64,000 bases of DNA, from assembly GCA_019775845.1 (NCBI GenBank), contig JADQAV010000015.1, forward strand, positions 434,001-498,000, read 5' to 3'. A program made the position numbers and the translations under genes. This DNA comes from Myrmaecium sp. VS I D KN 1 (taxonomy: Eukaryota; Ascomycota; Dothideomycetes; Valsariales; Valsariaceae). The notes beneath the pieces were generated by a model. That model saw only the letters and a program-made list of their open reading frames with translations, was not told the DNA's origin and made no database searches. Every line of letters begins with the position of its first letter. The stretch's first letter is position 1. Of this stretch, positions 20,851 through 30,712 are shown piece by piece.

Positions 20851-21620
20851 ATGCGCCCACACCCCCTCCTCATCCTCCTCCCCACCCTCACCACGGCCGC
20901 CACCACCTCACCCGAATACACCTCCCCCACCACCTTCCAATCCGCCATCCTCACCAGCACCACCACGTACCGTCACACCCACAACGCCAGCGCCCTGCTC
21001 TGGAACAGCACCCTCGCCCACACCGCCAGCCTCTGGGCCCAACGTTGCCTCTTCGCTCACAGCGTTCGTCTTCCCCCCTCCCTCCATAACTCCCCCAACT
21101 CACCCTCCTTCCCCTGTTCTCTAGGCCGGTCCCACAGGCGAAACCCTCGCCACCGGCTACTCCTCCGCCACCGCCGCCGTCAGCGCCTGGGCGGCCGAGG
21201 CGAAGCTGTATGACTTCGCGCACCCCGGGTTTCGCGAGACGACGGGGCATTTTACGCAGTTGGTGTGGAGGGGGTCGTCGGGGGTGGGGTGTGCGAGGTG
21301 GGAGTGTGATGGGGATGGGGATGGGGATGGGGTTGGGGGGGCAGAGGAGGATGGGGAGGAGGGAGGAGGATGGGGTGACGAGGGCCTGGGGCTGGTTTGT
21401 GGTGTGTGAGTTTTGGCCGCCGGGGAATGTGGTTGGGGAGTTTGAGGAGAATGTTTTGCCGGCGGTTGATGATGAGGGGGATGAGGATGGGGATGAGGAG
21501 GAGGATGATAGTCCGTATCCGGGGCAGAAGAGTGGCGCGTCGGCTGTGAGGGTTTGGGGAGCTTGGTGGGTTTTGTGGTGCTGGGTTGGGGCGGTTATTG
21601 GAGTTTTGGTTGGCGTGTGA
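20851..21620 (+). CDS. CAP/PR-1-like secreted protein, probable GPI anchor; frame conflict
   Basis: Member of the CAP superfamily (fungal Pry/PR-1-like proteins, often secreted sterol- or lipid-binding). The signal peptide is MRPHPLLILLPTLTTAA. Exon 1 (20851-21063) ends AQRCLFAHS. An intron of 61 bp (21064-21124) with donor GTTCGT and acceptor CTCTAG joins to AGPTGETLATGY. CAP motifs follow: AVSAWAAEAKLYDF, HFTQLVWRGSSGVGCARWEC, then VVCEFWPPGNVVGEF. The last block lies in a different frame. Between the two is a GGGATG-repeat stretch with a run of seven G (about 21308-21345), and the first frame ends at 21407-21409. One extra base, or a short intron I cannot define, would explain it. The tail after the CAP domain is acidic and ends in a hydrophobic segment (VLWCWVGAVIGVLVGV), as in GPI-anchored proteins. 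Confidence 0.6.
21308..21341 (+). repeat. GGGATG repeat with G7 run inside the CAP gene
   Basis: Four GATGGG units followed by GGTTGGGGGGG. It encodes Asp-Gly repeats in the CAP frame and is the likely site of the length change that splits the CAP reading frame. Confidence 0.75.
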
Positions 21621-22071
21621 GGATGATGGAGAGGGATTGCATGGTAACCCGGTTTGGGATGTGTGTGTAATGGGAGGTGATGTGTAGGGCATCGTAGGTG
21701 AGGCCAGTATCGCTTTCCACCTGGGCTTCACGATGGTTGATGGCGTTTTTGCGGCTGGGATCATGTATATAGAGGGGAAATGAGTGTCAATGGATGTTTG
21801 TATTAAGGATTTCTAATCTTCCCGCTTTTCCATTCTTCGCATCCATAGGAGTGTATATAGTTAGGTCAATGAGGAACAGTCTGATCTCCGAGCTATGGTA
21901 TCCCCCAAACCCCCTTATGGCATCTAGTATAACTTGGAGCGCTGGTAGATATCTCTAATAAGGCTTGTGATGGCTCTCCAGACAACAGGATGTGATCGCC
22001 TCACTGCTTAGCATGCACTCAGCCCCCCCAGATTGACTCCGCCGGTCGTTCAAGAATCAGTATACTTCTAT
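21621..22071. other. Convergent intergenic region
   Basis: 3' ends of the CAP gene (+) and the unknown gene at 22072-23100 (-). No further feature is seen. Confidence 0.5.
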
Positions 22072-23100
22072 TTATGAGCGCGCAGGCCACATCTTCCGAA
22101 CAACGCCGCCGAGCTTGACTCTGCCATAGAAGGGAAGCACCACCTCCCATCCCTTACGCACGTGATGGACGATGGAACCGTCCTCATCGGTGTCTTCTTC
22201 GAAATCCACATGACCGGGCGCGGATTCCTCCTTCACGTCCTTGCTGAGCAATGGATAAACGGGAACGGCCTTGTGGGTATCATAGGCAAGAGTAAACTGT
22301 GCCAGCGCCGATGGAGTATCGCTAAACTGGCTATATTCGGTCACCGTGCCGAGGATGTCGTTCCAGGCCTCGTGATCGGTGTCGCTCTGATCAGGCACCG
22401 GGTGATGAAAGATCGACTTCAAAGATGCTGGTCGGGGCGAGCGGCCCGTATACCTGGGAGCCCTCCAGGATCCTCCAAGGGCACGAGGGCGCTGGTGTCC
22501 GCCGACGGTATTATATATGTGAGTGAAAGAGCCGACGTTGGTGGCAAGGCTGGAGGAGTGCTCTGTTGAGGATCCGACGTCGGTCACTGCCGATGACGCA
22601 GGCAATGTCACGTCCGTAGAGTTTTTGGAAGTAGTCATACCGAGGCGACTAACATCGGTGAGCATCTTGGACTCGGTAGAACAGTCTGTGGTGGTCGGTG
22701 AAGCAGCCAAAGTGACATCGCCAGCATCCAGCAACCTGCGGACTTCCTCGCGGATGGCCGCTCTACACTCGGTCAACAAGGGAGGTCGATCCAGACACTT
22801 CTTGCGTGCCTCCGCTAGCAACGCCTTCGTAGTCGCTTGAAACGCATCCGTGGAGTAGATCAGAGAGGCATAACTCCCGCTGGAGCCGCGAGAATGAGGA
22901 CCGACCCGACTTAGGATCCTTGACCCGAACAACTGGACAAGCTCATCATAGATGGCGGCCTTGAACGCAGGCGACGCGACGACGTCCATGATCGCTCCTT
23001 CATGGCTGAACGCGACTTTCTGCCTGGTTTTGCGGACGCTGAGGCTCGCTGCGGGCATCGGGGAGAGTCGTAGCGGGCGTGAATCCTCTGGATTTGCCAT
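22072..23100 (-). CDS. Hypothetical protein, unrecognised
   Basis: Intact single-exon frame of 342 residues with a reasonable ATG context (AAACGATGGC). I do not recognise the family. The N-terminus is basic (SVRKTRQKVAFSHEGAIMDV) followed by a probable helical segment (FKAAIYDELVQLFGSRIL and LLTECRAAIREEVRRLLDAG). The middle is Ser/Thr-rich and probably disordered. The C-terminus is compact (VRKGWEVVLPFYGRVKLGGV) and ends in a basic/aromatic tail. There is no signal peptide or membrane segment. It is the first of three unrecognised minus-strand genes between 22 and 27.5 kb. Coding status is inferred from frame length and non-random composition only. Confidence 0.55.
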   Translation of the reverse strand: MANPEDSRPLRLSPMPAASLSVRKTRQKVAFSHEGAIMDVVASPAFKAAIYDELVQLFGSRILSRVGPHSRGSSGSYASLIYSTDAFQATTKALLAEARKKCLDRPPLLTECRAAIREEVRRLLDAGDVTLAASPTTTDCSTESKMLTDVSRLGMTTSKNSTDVTLPASSAVTDVGSSTEHSSSLATNVGSFTHIYNTVGGHQRPRALGGSWRAPRYTGRSPRPASLKSIFHHPVPDQSDTDHEAWNDILGTVTEYSQFSDTPSALAQFTLAYDTHKAVPVYPLLSKDVKEESAPGHVDFEEDTDEDGSIVHHVRKGWEVVLPFYGRVKLGGVVRKMWPARS

Positions 23101-23650
23101 CGTTTCTGCGGTTAGGTTGACCTTGCTGATTATTTCACTGACGGAAAGTTTGGTGCGAGGAGATCTTGGAAGCCGGGGAGGTAGGTGGAAATGGAAAGGT
23201 TGGTGGAAAGGTGTGGAAGAGTTTTATATAAACAAGGCCGATTGCTTGCCTCTGCAGAAGCAGACGCTAGTAGTATATCAAGAATACTGTGAATGGACGC
23301 ATCTTCTTCTCTCCGTCTCTGTCACAGTTGTGCTTCACGGTGACTACTGAAAACTCTCACTGGTTACATGAAATTCTCTAGGATATTCCATTTTGTCGCA
23401 GGGGTATATGAATCGTTATAGAAAAGCAGAAGCAGAAGTCGAAGACATGTTCAAGAAGAGGATTATCTATTACTCCACGGTTTAGGTATTGACTCTTTAC
23501 TTCTGTTCCCGTCAACTGCTCTCTGGTAACCACACGTACTATACCGCCTTCCGCGTACAGAACGCGTTTCACACGACTGCACTTTTCCTCCAATCGATAA
23601 AATCATTAAAGTGCTAAAGGCAACGCCTTAAAGACGAGAAACCTGCCCTA
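23101..23650. other. Intergenic region between two unknown minus-strand genes
   Basis: Promoter and leader of the gene ending at 22072, and 3' region of the gene at 23651-24412. A purine-rich AGAAGCAGAAG motif is near 23425. No gene is seen. Confidence 0.45.
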
Positions 23651-24412
23651 TTAGCCGCTCTCCTCCACAGAGTTTCCCTCCTCTACAAGCAACTCCCACT
23701 CTTCGTCGGCATTAGAAACATGCTCCCACTCATCATCGGAGTCAGCCGGCTGGCTTCTCGCGTCAGAGAACTCATCCTCAGTGTGGCCGCCCATATCCTC
23801 TTTCATCGCCATGCTGAGCTCTGAGGTCGTCTTTCGAGTGACTGGGATCACATGTCCTGGCATGCTCGACTTCTTGAGGGGCTTCCGGTTGAGATGCGGT
23901 TTCAGTATCTTGCGCTGTGGTAGAGGCTTGTTGGAACCGTCGGATACGGGCTGTTCCTCGCGCTGAGTGTCAGAGAAGGTGACTCTAGGTCTTTTATGAA
24001 TATGAGGCGCGTCTGGCAATCCATGGTCTGTAGACTTTGTCTGCACCTCAGACGTCGCATGGGTAGGCTTCTCTTCGGTGTTGCACTCCTCCTTCTTGTC
24101 CTGAGGTATCTCGGCAAGCTTGTGGGTAGGCCTGGGTATTTTGCTGCTCTGAAAACCGCTCCTGCCGGATGACGGTGGAAACTCCTTGCGAGCTGCAGCA
24201 TTGGACATGGACAGACAGGCCGACATGCGCTGGATGGAGGCGGTGTTTTCTCTCATCCCTTCCAGGGCAGCCTTGGTATGATGTTGGATTATCTGCCTTC
24301 GCTCAACGCCCGCGGGATCATCGACGTGCTGCTTGGGCATTTCCTCGGTGCTTGTTGTTGTTCGCAATGGCGTTGCTGATCCATCAACCTTCTCGTGGAT
24401 GTCGATGGGCAT
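23651..24412 (-). CDS. Hypothetical disordered protein with candidate PP1- and Atg8-docking motifs
   Basis: 253 residues from the ATG at 24412, family not recognised, predicted mostly disordered and hydrophilic. Two kinds of short motif stand out. KRPRVTFSD near residue 145 matches the RVxF docking motif for protein phosphatase 1. The acidic C-terminus carries DDEWEHV and DEEWELLVEE, which match the acidic-W-x-x-L/V pattern of Atg8-interacting motifs. Basic blocks (RKILKPHLNRKPLKKSS) could be a nuclear signal. The same frame is open upstream of the ATG to about 24614 without another ATG (encoding for example YQLLLERRDNPPGFSTLSD), so an unseen 5' exon or longer N-terminus is possible. Motif assignments are pattern matches only. 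Confidence 0.5.
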   Translation of the reverse strand: MPIDIHEKVDGSATPLRTTTSTEEMPKQHVDDPAGVERRQIIQHHTKAALEGMRENTASIQRMSACLSMSNAAARKEFPPSSGRSGFQSSKIPRPTHKLAEIPQDKKEECNTEEKPTHATSEVQTKSTDHGLPDAPHIHKRPRVTFSDTQREEQPVSDGSNKPLPQRKILKPHLNRKPLKKSSMPGHVIPVTRKTTSELSMAMKEDMGGHTEDEFSDARSQPADSDDEWEHVSNADEEWELLVEEGNSVEESG

Positions 24413-26119
24413 GTTGTGCCTGGTAAGGAGATCAGGCGGTTTACGTGAAGCGTTGCAACTGTCGTTCGAAGAACCCGCTGGGAAAGCAGGGCTTGAAAGG
24501 TTGAAAACAGGCGAACTGTCGACTGGGGCCCGTGGAGAGTCGGGATCAGACAGGGTGGAGAAGCCTGGGGGGTTGTCTCGACGTTCGAGGAGCAGCTGGT
24601 AGAACTTGACTTATATATATATATATAGGTAAGCTAGCGTGTTAGTAACGGTGAGCACAGAACAGAGTGTGTGACAAAAGCTGTTGAAGAGTTCCGATCA
24701 GAAAAAGTTCTAGTCACAGTTCTTCTAACCTAACGCTACTATGTGACATGTAGAAAGATGACGCGCTAGAAATGGAATCAGAGCAAACGGGCGATTTGCT
24801 GGTAACATCAAGCTGGTCGTAACAATCCATGAGCCTAATGTTTGCAGTCGCTTTAGATCGAGCCATCTTAGACACAATTAGCCTTTCTGCACTCTATGTA
24901 TGCTTTCTCTGTATGCTCGAACGTTGGCCTGTCTTCGTCTGTGACGCGACAGTGTAGTTACCTCCACCTTCAAAAGAAGCTATCGGGGATATAGCAAGCA
25001 CATCTAGCTGCCAGGAGCTTTGAAAAAAACGTGGGAGTGAGCCTGTAGTTTCCGCTCTCTCGATTACTTTTGTAGTGGATAAAATAACGGATCACGGCGC
25101 GACCTATATCTGATTGTTCAATTTCCAATGCGATCGTGAGGCATGACAAAGAGGAAATCGATGCTGAAATTTACTAAAAGCACGTTTCTGGTCCAAGATG
25201 CATATTGGAATACATGGCCCTCCGTGGCAGAGACTTGTAGTTTTCACTCGTGCTCGGCTTTCTCCTGCGAGAAACCCTACGAGAAGCTGTATCACAGGGC
25301 TCTGACGTCAAGAAATGGAATCCATGTTTGGCGTTTTAGTCTTCGTGGCACTTGAATCTGGTGCGGATGACGTTTATTGTAGGGAATCACTAGACTTAGC
25401 TTGTTCTGTTCTACTCGTCGCTTTGCAGTTGATGTCTAGTCAACTGTCGGAGACTAGGTATATGTGCTCCAAACATGCCCTTGATATAACTTTACTGACG
25501 CCGTGTCCGTCGACCCAGGCTCTTCCTGAACCCTCCAGAATGATGTAAAACTTAACTTCTGCACTGAATACGTAGGTCACACATTCCTTGCTCGTCCCAT
25601 TTGCCACATGCACTTAATGCGAAGGCCGGGTCAACCTACACATGTGTATGACCAGTACCGTTACGATTCCCCGCGGCTTAGGCGTTAACGGAAAGACATT
25701 ATCTCGCGGGTCTGAGTAGCCCGGTGGACGGACACACCTTCATACTGGGACTCGCGGACATGGGTCCAATTCAATGCGATTCATCCATAATGCCATCCAA
25801 CATAACAAGTGTATTGTTACAGCTAAAACATACATATCCGACTCCTTTGGGTAAACCCAGTCAACCGATGATTTTATGAATTTCAATATGCGTGATTCCT
25901 TGACTCTTTAAGTATCGAAGTGACGGGCCCATCTCATGAAGCTAGCTAACTGAGCATCAGACACGTAAAGTCGAAAGCATCCATGGCCGAAAAGTTGGCG
26001 CACAGCCCGGATATCTGAATCGGCCGGTGGTCATTAGCCAATAGCTCGATCTGCCAGCTGTCCCATATCTGACGCGAGAAGAAGTTACAGGTTCGGGTTC
26101 AGCTTGCAGCTACGGCGCC
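24413..26119. other. 1.7-kb intergenic region
   Basis: Contains an alternating TA run at 24613-24628, a plausible TATA region for the gene at 23651-24412, and otherwise unremarkable sequence with frames no longer than about 77 codons. No gene is supported. Confidence 0.5.
24613..24628 (-). promoter_or_regulatory. (TA)8 tract, candidate TATA element
   Basis: Sixteen alternating T/A bases about 200 bp upstream of the ATG at 24412. Its position suits a TATA element or a simple repeat; no experimental support. Confidence 0.35.
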
Positions 26120-27493
26120 TTATGAATTGTACATTCCGTGGGCGCCTGGTGGGACACCCCCCTTGATTCCTTTAGTTGACCGGGTTGGATTCTGTTTGAC
26201 TTCATCACTTGACGGATCCAAGTATGGCTCTAGAATCGGAGAGGCGTCTGGTGGTTGAATGATTGTTGGCAACGGGTCCCGGTTCCATCTCTCAAATTCC
26301 TTAGGCTTAGCACAGTCTACATACGGATTAGGACCAATGATGGTTGGCTGTATGCGCAACACCTTCTTCTCCATTGATAGAGCCTGTGGCATATTATCGA
26401 CGGCTTGCTCATGGTTGGGAACAATCCGGAAGGGCCTCTCCTCCACTACTGGGATTTGGCGCTTTGCCTCGAAACCTTCTATAGTCATGAACCCCTCCGG
26501 CATGCAATGTCGTGCGTGACCCCGTCTTCTGATTCTGATAACACCATCCCTAGAAGGGACGGGAAGCCTGGATGGGCTGGAAACTGAAGGCTTTCCGGTC
26601 TCAGTGGTAGGGAGAAGTGAAGGGATAGCGTGGTCTACATTGAGCAGCGGCTCGTCCGAACAGGCGTGTATAGACTTGTCTACGGTCCCGAGTTCTTTCG
26701 GACGCTTGGAAAGTGACACATTATTGGGACCAGGCGTTTGATACACCTTGGCCTCAGACGCAAGACCTGAGGCGCAGCGTTGTACATCCGTAAGCTCTTG
26801 GGCCCCAGTCTCCTCCGTATGCTCCGAGTCAAAGTGTTCTATGATGCTAGGAGTAGGCGTTTCAACTCCCACTGTCGAATGTCCTTCCACTGCACTGTAG
26901 GACCTGAAGATCGCTTCTTGGAAGGCCTCTTTCCGTGTCGAAGTAAGCTTGTCGAGTTGGAGAAATTCCTGCTTGATCTTCTGTATATCGATGTTATGCT
27001 TGTCTATCCATCGCTCTAATTTGCGACTTCGAACTGCGAAATCCTCGACTGTTGGTTGGCGCGAAGAAGAGACGGTGGAGGATGCCCGATCTCTAGTTGC
27101 CGGATGATATCCATGGCGTCTCGCATCCTTTGACGTGTGATCAAAAGCTTGGCTAAAAGTTCCGAGCCGGCTGCCAGGCTTTCCGGGATTTTCGGGCTTG
27201 GAGCGGAAGTCAGTCGTTTGTGGCTGCAAAGACGGCTTCTTAAAGCGCGGAATCAGCGACGGTGCCTTCACATGTCCTGTTGCTCGAATTTGCGATGACT
27301 TAGCCTCACCACACTTTGTAGAACCGCGTGAAGCAGGATAGCCGGGTGGTGGACGGAGCAGGTCAGAGTCGTCTGTTGCGGGGAGCTGGATAAGCGCAGG
27401 ATCAACCAATACGACGCTCTCTTCTCGGTCATGAAGTATCGTATCGTCTGGAGCAGATGGTAATCTGACTTTTAGTGCAGTCAAATTGTCCAT
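26120..27493 (-). CDS. Hypothetical protein, unrecognised
   Basis: Intact frame of 457 residues beginning at a good ATG context (ACAATGGACAATTTG). I do not recognise the family. Most of it is Ser/Pro/Lys-rich and likely disordered. A short probable coiled-coil or helical segment near residues 155-195 (FAVRSRKLERWIDKHNIDIQ, then EFLQLDKLTSTRKEAF) is the only compact part. The C-terminal half has a basic block (VIRIRRRGHARHC) and Pro-rich segments. There is no signal peptide or membrane segment. It lies downstream of and parallel to the cyp15 gene. A lineage-restricted regulatory or cytoskeletal protein is possible, but nothing shows it. Confidence 0.55.
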   Translation of the reverse strand: MDNLTALKVRLPSAPDDTILHDREESVVLVDPALIQLPATDDSDLLRPPPGYPASRGSTKCGEAKSSQIRATGHVKAPSLIPRFKKPSLQPQTTDFRSKPENPGKPGSRLGTFSQAFDHTSKDARRHGYHPATRDRASSTVSSSRQPTVEDFAVRSRKLERWIDKHNIDIQKIKQEFLQLDKLTSTRKEAFQEAIFRSYSAVEGHSTVGVETPTPSIIEHFDSEHTEETGAQELTDVQRCASGLASEAKVYQTPGPNNVSLSKRPKELGTVDKSIHACSDEPLLNVDHAIPSLLPTTETGKPSVSSPSRLPVPSRDGVIRIRRRGHARHCMPEGFMTIEGFEAKRQIPVVEERPFRIVPNHEQAVDNMPQALSMEKKVLRIQPTIIGPNPYVDCAKPKEFERWNRDPLPTIIQPPDASPILEPYLDPSSDEVKQNPTRSTKGIKGGVPPGAHGMYNS

Positions 27494-27830
27494 TGTGTTC
27501 GACTGGGCGGAGCCAGGTGGGAATAAAGAATGTCGTGCTTATATGGAGGTAGAACGCTGCGACTATTGTGCTGAATTCAAGACATGCATTCAAATCAGTG
27601 AAATCCATTGCATTATGTCAGCATGCCAATCCACTGCCCAGAAAGTTCAACATGACAATCATCGTGAAAGGCACAGACTTAACAGGCGAATAAAGGAAAG
27701 GAAATTGTATGCGCGTCTTGCAATTACCTGACGTTTCTACCTTCACATCTTACCAATGCATTTAATACCTATGCAATCCTACATGTTCCAACCCTTCCAT
27801 GACTTAATCCCAGACAGAACCAAATGTCTT
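27494..27830. other. Intergenic region between unknown gene and cyp15
   Basis: 337 bp holding the 3' end of cyp15 and the promoter of the gene at 26120-27493. Nothing else is seen. Confidence 0.5.
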
Positions 27831-29952
27831 TCAAGTCACCGTGATACTGATAATCTTAATGTCCTCTACCGGCTTCTCCTTGTACACCTTGGTATTCTCA
27901 ATCTTATGGATTACATCCAGGCCCTGGATCGCCCGACCGAAGATCGTATGAACGTTGTCGAGCCACGGCTACTCTGATGTTAGCAAGCCTAATCCCAGTG
28001 GGGAACTACATAGGACCTCTACTTACCGTTCTTTCTGTGGTGATAAAGAATTGACTGCCATTTGTGTTCGGGCCAGCATTTGCCATCGAAACAGTGTATG
28101 GTTTATCATGCTTGAGCGACGAAAACTCATCTTCGAACTCCTTGCCCCAAATACTCTCCCCACCCGTTCCGTCTCCTAAGGGATCACCCGTCTGAATCAT
28201 AAACTTGCGAATGACGCGATGGAAAATGACGTTGTTATAGTAGCCATTTCTTGCATGCGTTACGAAATTCTCCACTGCTTTCGGCGCAGCTTCCGGATAA
28301 AGGCGGATATGGATATCACCATAGGAAGTGTGGATTATTGCGCCGTTAGAAGTTGCTTTCTGCATATTCTCCGCCTTCTGTTTGGCGCCTTGGTCGCGCG
28401 GTTTCTCATTGAGAACATCGCGGGTTGATTTCGAAGGACTGCAAGGGAATGTTAACAGCAGCCGATGGTACAGCCCACCGGACACTTACTTGTCATCGTT
28501 TGTGAACATGTAGAAGCGAACCTTGCCGGCACCGGTAGCAACAAGCATAGCATCCCGGGCTTCGGCCTCCTGTAGAAGCGGATTCTCGCTCGCAGCCATA
28601 GCTACAGTGACAACACCTTTCTTCTCTGGCTGGCCTTGATAGAGAGCAAGATTCAAAGCTCTGAACGGCTCATCCATACCGTAGACTTTGACCACCCGGT
28701 TCGTAAGGGTGTTGATGACCTTCACTCCAAGAATAGATCCGTAAAGAATGAAGTTGCTTGTCTCGTCAAAAATCACATTGATCTTATTCTGAATCGAGGG
28801 GTTCTCCAGCTCCCGTTCGACAGCCATCCTGCGGCCGAACTCTAGATCGTCCAGTTGCTTGATAGCGGTGCCCGCTTGTTGCATTTCCGTGATCGTTGCG
28901 ATTGATTCATCGTATGTTTTGTGAAGTTTACCGGAAGCGAAATCAAACACACGAACTTTGCGGTCAGGAAAGGAGAAGGTCGCGAACTGTTTGCCGTCTG
29001 GGGATATTGTGACTGAGCTAGTAACCGACTTAGCCTAAGGTAGGCTTGTCAGCACTGATCGGGGCAAATCTTTTTAGACCTTACCTTCTTGAAGTCGAAT
29101 AGATTTGTAGAGCTCTTCATTTCGAATACATTATCGGGCTTTTCGTAATTCGCATTCGGACTCCAATATTCGAGCATTCCGCCAACATCTGCGGAGACAA
29201 CACAGTCATACTCATTGTTGTAAGCCATGACCGACACTGGCTTCCGGTGTAACCCAACTATCTTATGTATTGGCTCTCCATTTTCCCCTCGTCCATCATA
29301 TATCCTAATACTAGCGTCATCTTCTGCAGATACCGCAAGCAAGGGAACAGAGCCACCCCTTTTATGGATCCAGCAAACACATTTGGGAGTGTAGTCCAAA
29401 TTCAACATGGCCAGGAGATCGAAGGTGATAACATCAAATATCTTGACTGTCTTGTCCGCCCCAGCCGTGGCGAAGCTTCTACCATCGGCGCTGACGCTCA
29501 CTGAGTTTATCTCCCCCTGATGTGCGCGAAATTCCTTCACGAACTCGATATCGCCGAACGCCTTTTTCCAGAACTTCACGGTACCGTCGATCGAAGACGT
29601 GATCAGAAAATCGGTCAGAGGAGTAAACGTCGTGAAGCTGAGCTGTTCCTTGTGCATAAGTGACTTAAAGTAGCGAGTAGCTGCGGGGAGCGCGGCGACG
29701 TAGAGCTTCTCGTAGGGCAGCCTGCGTTTCTTCTTCTTCGGCGCAGAAGAAGGCAAGGCAGGGCCGAAGCCATCTTCGTCAGAAGACGTCTCTGAGTACT
29801 TGTTAGCAGCAGAAGAACGAAAAGGGTTCGGAGTCAATACCGTCTTCTGTCCCCCCTGGCGCATCCTGCCCTGCAGGCTGAGCACCCTCGTCCTCCATCT
29901 CAGCCCGCGACCGCTTCCCCGGGCGTGGGGATGTTGCGCCTTCACTAGTCAT
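27831..29952 (-). CDS. cyp15: WD40-repeat cyclophilin, peptidyl-prolyl isomerase Cyp15 (PPWD1 type)
   Basis: Peptidyl-prolyl cis-trans isomerase with N-terminal WD40 repeats, the PPWD1/Cyp15 family, associated with spliceosomes in other eukaryotes. Five exons on the minus strand: 29841-29952, 29085-29791, 28490-29034, 28027-28438 and 27831-27968, giving about 637 residues. All four introns are 49-58 bp with GTAAG/GTATT donors, and phases agree throughout. The N-terminus is disordered with a basic KKKKRR block. WD40 repeats cover about residues 70-350 (for example [20 protein letters not shown] and [15 protein letters not shown]). The C-terminal cyclophilin domain shows [40 protein letters not shown] and [17 protein letters not shown], including the catalytic Arg in FHRV and the QFFIT pocket. 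It is divergent from the unknown gene at 30713. Confidence 0.92.
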
Positions 29953-30712
29953 GGTTCTGCTCCGGTTGGTTCGGTCTGTGGCTGTTTTCCCGTGGTTGGA
30001 CATGAGGTTGTCCTCAGCTCGCACGGACCCTCGCGGAAGTTTATGTAAACTCCGACTTCATGGTCACTTTCGTCTTGGATCATTCCCTCGACAGATATAC
30101 TGTCATACCTCATCGTCGGATTTTCTTGCTCTAGAATTCAAGAGATATCTTCACCTGGTCTCTTGAACTTTCGTCTGGGTTGCGCAGTGAGAGCGCGTGT
30201 CTATATAGTCGTAACTTTTTCCACTTTTATTTCACGTTGTCAGAGAGTCCAATTTTCTTCAGTGCATATAAAGACTTTCCTTTTCACTCCCATGTTCTTC
30301 ATGAATTCTCATATTAGGGTATCCAGATTCAGTCACAAGCAAGATAGTCAGAAATGTCTATATTCTCACATTCGTGAGGGCAATTTCTTGCCCGCGGCTT
30401 TTATGCGAACCACTCCTTTTATTCGGAGGGGACGTAAGGGCATGATGGATATCTAGCTTGTTACGAGCATTGGAGCTTTCAGGCTGTCCAAAGTACCATA
30501 GTCAAATTCTCCTAAATCATCCTAGTCGTGTGGGTTTTGCCCGAACCATCGTTCATGATCAATTAGGTCGCTGGCAGCCATCACAAGCCAACACTTCACT
30601 CAAAGATTCCAATCATCTGTCAGCGGGATCGCAACTTATGTCTGCTACTTGAGAGCTCCCCTGCCGACCGCTTCTCTTTATCGCACCCTCTCTTCCAATC
30701 AGCGAAAGCAGA
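29953..30712. promoter_or_regulatory. Divergent promoter region (cyp15 / unknown gene)
   Basis: 760 bp between divergent starts at 29952 (-) and 30713 (+). AT-rich centre with short random frames. No specific site is claimed. Confidence 0.45.
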
